This document shows positions 60,328-64,000 of a stretch of 64,000 nt of DNA, in pieces. Source of the DNA: JAPLJC01 sp052326585 (GTDB lineage Bacteria > Desulfobacterota > Desulfobaccia > Desulfobaccales > 0-14-0-80-60-11); the NCBI GenBank assembly GCA_052326585.1, contig JBKQLU010000034.1, positions 1 to 64,000 of the forward strand, given 5' to 3'. Within the stretch, counting starts at the first letter, position 1. Every line of letters starts with the position of its first letter. A program made the position numbers and the translations under genes. Under the pieces are notes generated by a model. That model saw only the letters and a list, made by a program, of their open reading frames with translations, was not told where the DNA came from and searched no databases.

Positions 60328-61184
60328 GGGACATGGCGAAGTTGGTGGATGTTTCCTATTATCCCGGTTGTTCCCTGGAGAGCAGCGCCCGGGAATCGAA
60401 CCTGGCCCTTAAGGAGTCCGCCAGGCTCCTGGGGCTGAACCTCATCGAACTGGAAGACTGGAACTGCTGCGGCGCCTCCTCGGCCAAGGTCCTCGATAAA
60501 GATACCGCCTTTTCCCTGGCGAGCCGCAACCTCTCCCTGGCACCGCCGGACCGCCCCTTGATGGCCACCTGTCCCGTCTGTCTCAGCCGCTTGCGGGAGG
60601 CCCAACTCCACCTCAAGGAAGACGGGGAGGCTCGCCAGATCGAAGAGCGCCACTGGCGGCGGCAGATCCCCCCGGACCTGGAGATCGTCAGTTTCCTCGA
60701 ACTCCTGGAGCGCCTGGGCCCGGAGCACCTGCAGGCGAAGCTGGCGCACCCCCTTAAGGGTCTGAAGGTAGTGCCTTATTACGGCTGCACCACCTTCGGC
60801 CCCCCGGACCTGAACCGGGGCCGCTACTTCCTGGGGGAGCTGGAAGGGCTCCTGGCCGCGCTGGGGGCCGAACCGCTGACCCAGGCCTTGACCCACCGCT
60901 GCTGCGGCGGCTATCTCACCGTGGCCCGGTCTGACGCGGTGACGCCCCTGGTGAACGAGATCATGGAGAGCGCCGCGGCCGCGGGGGCCGACTGCCTGGT
61001 CACCAGTTGCCCCATGTGCCAGCTCAACCTGGAGTCGAGGTGCACCCTGGAGAATAAGCTTCCCGTCCTGCACTTCTCCGAGGTCCTGGCCCTGGCCCTG
61101 GGCGCCCAGGACTATGACGGCTGGTTTGCCCGCCACCTGACCGACCCCCGGCCGCTGCTCAAGGCTAAGGGACTCATCTCCTGA
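60324..61184 (+). CDS. hdrB: HdrB-like CCG-domain subunit
   Basis: The 286-aa protein has two CCG domains: 'YYPGCSLES', 'NCCGASS', 'CPVCL' and 'YYGCTTFG', 'HRCCGGY', 'CPMCQ'. These bind the noncubane [4Fe-4S] clusters that reduce a disulfide or similar group. The partner in the MetFV-type complex need not be a heterodisulfide. The start overlaps hdrC; ATG 60333 is an alternative. Confidence 0.9.
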   Translation: MRDMAKLVDVSYYPGCSLESSARESNLALKESARLLGLNLIELEDWNCCGASSAKVLDKDTAFSLASRNLSLAPPDRPLMATCPVCLSRLREAQLHLKEDGEARQIEERHWRRQIPPDLEIVSFLELLERLGPEHLQAKLAHPLKGLKVVPYYGCTTFGPPDLNRGRYFLGELEGLLAALGAEPLTQALTHRCCGGYLTVARSDAVTPLVNEIMESAAAAGADCLVTSCPMCQLNLESRCTLENKLPVLHFSEVLALALGAQDYDGWFARHLTDPRPLLKAKGLIS

Positions 61185-61258
61185 TTTTTTGGATTGCGCT
61201 GGGGAGAAAAGGCAGGCCAGAGGGTCTGCCTCTTTATTTTTGGCTTTTGCCATGCATC

Positions 61259-61334
61259 GGCAAATCCCCCTAAATCCCCCTTTTCCAAAGGGGGACTTTG
61301 AACCCCCCTTTGACACAGGGGGGCAGGGGGGATT
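61259..61334. repeat. C/G-tract repeat block
   Basis: AAATCCCCCTTTTCCAAAGGGGGAC and a second ACCCCCCTTTG...GGGGGGCAGGGGGGATTT form nested inverted repeats. They resemble a widespread intergenic repeat in many bacteria. This block directly follows hdrB. Confidence 0.55.
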
Positions 61335-61360
61335 TTCGTCAACGCGGGTGAGGCAGGAAC

Positions 61361-61388
61361 CTCATCCCAACGCCGCGGCCAAGCGCGG
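61361..61388. repeat. 28-bp direct repeat, left copy (Mur-ligase 3' end remnant)
   Basis: CTCATCCCAACGCCGCGGCC and the next 8 bases match 62541-62568 at 26 of 28 positions. On the minus strand both read the end of a protein as ...RL.AALG followed by TGA. The copies bracket the low-GC TIR gene. Confidence 0.6.
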
Positions 61389-61452
61389 TGGTGAATGTAA
61401 GCGCGGAAAGCCCTTCCTCTATCTGTAGTTTGTATCTCCTGTAGGTATGTAG

Positions 61453-61513
61453 CCGCAGGCTTTAGCCTGCGGGTTTTCTAAGAAACATAGACCGCATGCT
61501 AAAACCTGCGGTT
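61453..61513. repeat. REP cluster of the CCGCAGGCT type
   Basis: CCGCAGGCT-TT-AGCCTGCGG (61453-61472) is a perfect 9-bp hairpin with a T-rich 3' side, followed by a related ACCGCATGCT...ACCTGCGGT at 61491-61513. It is a different REP family from the CACAGGCG type. The first hairpin could also act as a terminator. Confidence 0.55.
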
Positions 61514-61702
61514 ACCAAGGTTCTCACCGCAGGCGCTGGCTATGAGCTTTTCAGTTATCTTTCTAACTAGGCCAAGATGCAGAAAATTAAGGGAAAATAA
61601 ATGGTGTTGATTTTCACGAAAGATTCTTTTAGAATTGAACCCATTAAATCTCTGTCTTTGACTTAAATTATTTAAAGAAAACCGTGGAGAGACATTAATA
61701 AA

Positions 61703-62494
61703 ATGGAAAGGTCTTACACATACCAGCGAACCAGGTTTTCGGCAGAGGTTTTGCGGGAGGCATCAAGACTACTCTTTGAAGGAATTGACTTTCAGGATGA
61801 AAGTGCACATCTATTTTTGACCGTTGATGTAAATGAAGGCCAATGGACCCATGATAATGAGGAAGAGTTTTTTGCAGATTACACCAGATCTGAGGGGAGC
61901 AATTACCAAAAAAGTTATAAAGGACATAAAATTAGCGTTCATTGTTCGATGTTTAATTCTGATGTCATTGTCACTGTAGGAGCGCCTTCCCGCAATAAAG
62001 TTCAATCAGTATTCAATGTATTTGAAGGTCACCTACATAATTCCCGTCTTCCTGAAGAACCGCACCTTACTACTCCAAATCCTACGATATTTATTGGTCA
62101 TGGTCAAAATCAATGTTGGCGTGACCTAAAAGATCATCTTCAAGATAAACATGACTATATCGTTGAAGCTTATGAGATTGGCGCCCGTGCAGGCCATTCT
62201 GTCAGGGGCATCTTGGAAGATATGCTAAAACGCAGCTCATTTGCAATACTTATAATGACTGGAGAGGACGAGACAGCCGAAGGTTGTATTAGAGCAAGAC
62301 AGAATGTCATACACGAAGCTGGCTTATTTCAAGGTAAGCTGGGTTTCAACAGAGCAATTATACTCAAAGAAGCAGGAACGGAAGAGTTTTCAAACATTCA
62401 AGGAATTGAACAAATCCGCTTTAACCAAGGGAATATCAAAGAAACCTATGGTGAGGTCTTGGCAACCATCCGCCGTGAATTTCCTACCAGATAA
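61703..62494 (+). CDS. TIR-like (CAP12/PF10137-type) domain protein
   Basis: The 263-aa protein has an N-terminal domain of unknown family (1-120, beta-rich) and a C-terminal TIR-like domain (about 126-263): 'PTIFIGHGQNQCWRDLKDHL', 'SSFAILIMTGEDE', 'NVIHEAGLFQGKLGFNRAIIL' with putative catalytic Glu205. TIR domains of this kind cleave NAD+ in phage defence, mainly as CBASS or related effectors. No cyclase or SAVED/STING partner is visible, so the N-terminal domain may sense infection itself. The gene is AT-rich against a GC-rich chromosome, which suggests transfer. GGAGAG precedes ATG 61703. Confidence 0.8.
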   Translation: MERSYTYQRTRFSAEVLREASRLLFEGIDFQDESAHLFLTVDVNEGQWTHDNEEEFFADYTRSEGSNYQKSYKGHKISVHCSMFNSDVIVTVGAPSRNKVQSVFNVFEGHLHNSRLPEEPHLTTPNPTIFIGHGQNQCWRDLKDHLQDKHDYIVEAYEIGARAGHSVRGILEDMLKRSSFAILIMTGEDETAEGCIRARQNVIHEAGLFQGKLGFNRAIILKEAGTEEFSNIQGIEQIRFNQGNIKETYGEVLATIRREFPTR

Positions 62495-62540
62495 TAAAAT
62501 TTGAAAGGATAAACCTCACCCCCCGCAGATATTATCTTCC

Positions 62541-62568
62541 CTCATCCCAACGCCGCGCCCAGGCGCGG
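62541..62568. repeat. 28-bp direct repeat, right copy
   Basis: CTCATCCCAACGCCGCGCCC and the next 8 bases match 61361-61388 with two differences. It lies within the last codons of the Mur-ligase-like remnant, 47 bases past the TIR stop. Confidence 0.6.
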
Positions 62569-62702
62569 CGCCGGGTGGTCGAAGTCGCGGTTGGACATGA
62601 TCAGCACCAGGTCGCCGGGCCGCAGTAACTCCAACAGACCCATGAGGAACTGGTCGTTGTTGAGAACATAAAAGGCAATCTGGCCCTGGCGCCGCAGTTC
62701 TT
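62542..62702 (-). pseudogene. C-terminal remnant of a Mur-ligase-like gene (Mpl/MurC family)
   Basis: The minus strand reads 'ELRRQGQIAFYVLNNDQFL', then 'LLRPGDLVLIMSNRDFDHP', ending RLGAALG and TGA. The 'GD-VLIMSN--FD' segment is the C-terminal signature of Mpl-type murein peptide ligases. A stop lies in frame just upstream and no start or ATPase part is present, so it is a fragment. Its last 9 codons are duplicated at 61361-61388. Confidence 0.6.
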
Positions 62703-62717
62703 AATGCTCGATGCCAG

Positions 62718-64000
62718 CTAAATAGCAACCCCGCTCAAGCGCTCCACCAATATCCTGGCGGTTTGAAAGGCCGTGGCGATGCCCGGCAGCCCCACGGTGG
62801 CGCAGGCAAACTCCAGGTTGCCGATAGCCGCGATGGGGGGCACCTCCCGCAGCACGTTGGCCACATTTTGCTTCCGGCCATAGGCATTGCCTCTTTCCGC
62901 GCCCACGGCTTGCTGGATATCCAGGGGGGTGAGGGTCTCCGTAAAAATCAGATGTTGGCGCAACTGCGGGAACCAGAGATTCTCCAGTCTATCCAGGATG
63001 CGTTCCGTCAGGCGCGCCTTGAAGGCTTGATAGGCCGCGGCGCCCTGGCTCCTGGCCTGGCTCGCCTGGGTGAAATTTCCCGGGGTATAGACCACCAGTG
63101 ACTGTAGAGACTTATCAGACCCGCTGTAGCCATTGCCGTTGGCCGTGGGTGAACTGAGGTAGATAAGCTCAGGAGCTGCGGTCATGTCCGGATTGTCGAA
63201 GTCAACCGCAGCGCCCCCGGCCTGCCACCAATAGTTTCTGCCGGCGAGCTTGGCGGCAATGGCCGGGTAATCCTTGACGCCGATATATAAGCCGCTGATG
63301 GCATTGGAAGGTTCGTAGATAAATTGCCCGCCAGGGCAAGAGTCGATCAGTTGGCACACCATTCTGGGTGGCAGGGTGCTGATGACGTAATCGGGCGCGT
63401 AGGTCCCCTTGGCCGTTTCGATCTGGGCTAGGTTGCCATCGGCGACGGTCAACTTATTGACCCTGGCTCCCGTCTGCACCGTGCCGTCGAATTTTTCGAT
63501 GGCCGCCGCCAGGCCGTCTATGAGGCTTTTAAAGCCATGGCGCGGATAAAAGGCCCCGGCATGGTAATGCCCGGTAGCCGCGGCATAAACCCCCACCGAG
63601 ACCGAGGCCTCGTTTTCAGCAAACATCCCGCCATGGGCATAGAGCAAGCGCCTCGCCTTTTCTGACAGTTGGCAATGATTGAAGAGATCCAGGAGAGTCC
63701 AATCACCCATCTTCTTGAGGAGCCATTTTTCTTTAAAAGAGAAATCGCCGGAAACCAGGATGGCGTTGCGCATCTGCGCCCAGCCGTGGAGATAGAGTCC
63801 CCGGTCGTAAATAAACTTCGAGCCTCGAAAGAGAACTTCGATAGCTGCGAAGAATTCGGCGAGTTTATCATGCTCCTCCGGGAAACGGCCGATCATAGCC
63901 GCCTTATACCTGCCCAGCCCCATGGGCACCACCAGGGGCGGGTCATTGCCGAGATGTACGAGTTCAAAGGCCTCCTGGTCCATCGCCTCGAAGGGTATGG
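62718..64000 (-). CDS. FAD-dependent phytoene desaturase/amine-oxidase-like protein, partial
   Basis: At least 426 residues are in the window; the frame is open to the right edge, so the N-terminal FAD-binding GxGxxG lies outside. Visible parts match the phytoene desaturase/carotenoid isomerase family: 'FYPRHGFKSLIDGLAAAIEKFDGTVQTGARVNKL', 'DYVISTLPPRMV', and a C-terminal 'IAAIGNLEFACATVGLPGIATAFQTAR' that is the FAD-binding end. The real substrate is unknown. Internal ATG codons are not the start. Confidence 0.85.
   Translation of the reverse strand, partial: IPFEAMDQEAFELVHLGNDPPLVVPMGLGRYKAAMIGRFPEEHDKLAEFFAAIEVLFRGSKFIYDRGLYLHGWAQMRNAILVSGDFSFKEKWLLKKMGDWTLLDLFNHCQLSEKARRLLYAHGGMFAENEASVSVGVYAAATGHYHAGAFYPRHGFKSLIDGLAAAIEKFDGTVQTGARVNKLTVADGNLAQIETAKGTYAPDYVISTLPPRMVCQLIDSCPGGQFIYEPSNAISGLYIGVKDYPAIAAKLAGRNYWWQAGGAAVDFDNPDMTAAPELIYLSSPTANGNGYSGSDKSLQSLVVYTPGNFTQASQARSQGAAAYQAFKARLTERILDRLENLWFPQLRQHLIFTETLTPLDIQQAVGAERGNAYGRKQNVANVLREVPPIAAIGNLEFACATVGLPGIATAFQTARILVERLSGVAI

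Larger units (their letters stand above)
61185..61702. other. Repeat-rich intergenic region before the TIR gene
   Basis: The 518-bp gap holds a CCCCC/GGGGG repeat block at 61259-61334, a 28-bp direct repeat copy (61361-61388), and a REP cluster at 61451-61540. After about 61560 it becomes AT-rich, as does the TIR gene. Confidence 0.5.

Noticed and set aside
61189..61428. 79-codon frame after hdrB
   Set aside because: It runs through the C/G-tract repeat and has no recognisable domain.
1..64000. tRNA, rRNA, riboswitch or CRISPR genes
   Set aside because: A scan by eye for T-loop motifs, conserved rRNA segments, known riboswitch cores and regularly spaced repeats found none; covariance-model searches could still reveal small RNAs.

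Overview
The window is GC-rich (most genes look well above 60% G+C) and reads as a chromosomal segment of an anaerobic Desulfobacterota (old 'Deltaproteobacteria') bacterium, possibly near Desulfobacca or Syntrophobacterales. That placement is inferred from gene content: futalosine-type menaquinone synthesis, a MetFV/HdrABC/MvhD electron-transfer set with a probable selenoprotein, ADP-forming acyl-CoA synthetase, NtrC-type signalling and abundant REP-like repeats. No rRNA, tRNA or CRISPR array was recognised.

Layout. 0.1-4.2 kb (minus): nadC, an OsmC-family gene and valS. 4.4-13.9 kb (plus): a TetR regulator followed by a nearly complete futalosine menaquinone pathway (mqnE, mqnC, a PNP/MTAP-like phosphorylase where mqnB would be expected, an aminofutalosine deaminase, mqnA, a UbiD-type decarboxylase, ubiX, mqnP). 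Matching TetR-type palindromes sit at the regulator start and before mqnE. 14.2-19.1 kb: livHMFG and a phenylacetate-CoA ligase-like gene, without a substrate-binding protein. 19.2-24.7 kb: a lipoprotein hydrolase, a decayed REP-associated transposase between inverted REPs, a dCMP deaminase fused to a GrlR-like domain, ftsK and two tiny membrane proteins. 24.8-29.4 kb: bioB-D-F-H-C behind a BirA-type operator. 29.5-37.7 kb: HPF/cold-shock fusion, a methyltransferase-like gene, acyl-CoA synthetase-GNAT fusion, ferredoxin, glmM, coaX, SagB-like oxidoreductase and a TPR protein. 37.7-43.8 kb: degenerate anti-sigma-like ATPase, queH-sucD-sucC, a DUF599 membrane protein and gpmA. 43.8-50.5 kb (minus): a signalling operon (receiver, ACT-domain protein, PAS kinase split by a frameshift, hybrid kinase, NtrC regulator). 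50.6-57.1 kb (minus): metF, metV, mvhD, hdrA, a second metF-like gene and a divergent receiver. 57.6-61.2 kb (plus): larE, a PP-loop thiolation-like gene, hdrC, hdrB. 61.2-62.7 kb: REP cluster, a low-GC TIR-domain gene and remnants of a Mur-ligase-like gene. 62.7 kb to the edge: a partial FAD-dependent desaturase-like gene.

How it fits together. MetF, MetV, HdrA, HdrB, HdrC and MvhD are the parts of the MetFV-HdrABC-MvhD methylene-tetrahydrofolate reductase known from acetogens, so the strain probably runs the Wood-Ljungdahl pathway in one direction. Menaquinone supplies membrane electron transport. SucCD and the ADP-forming acyl-CoA synthetase can conserve energy from thioesters, and the liv/CoA-ligase cluster may feed amino-acid or aromatic-acid substrates.

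The most notable items are: (1) mvhD is read through an in-frame UGA as selenocysteine, with a fitting SECIS hairpin; (2) the dCMP deaminase-GrlR fusion beside a dead RAYT, a possible nucleotide-depletion defence protein; (3) the solitary low-GC TIR protein flanked by a near-identical 28-bp direct repeat; (4) the TetR/operator pair that appears to control menaquinone synthesis.
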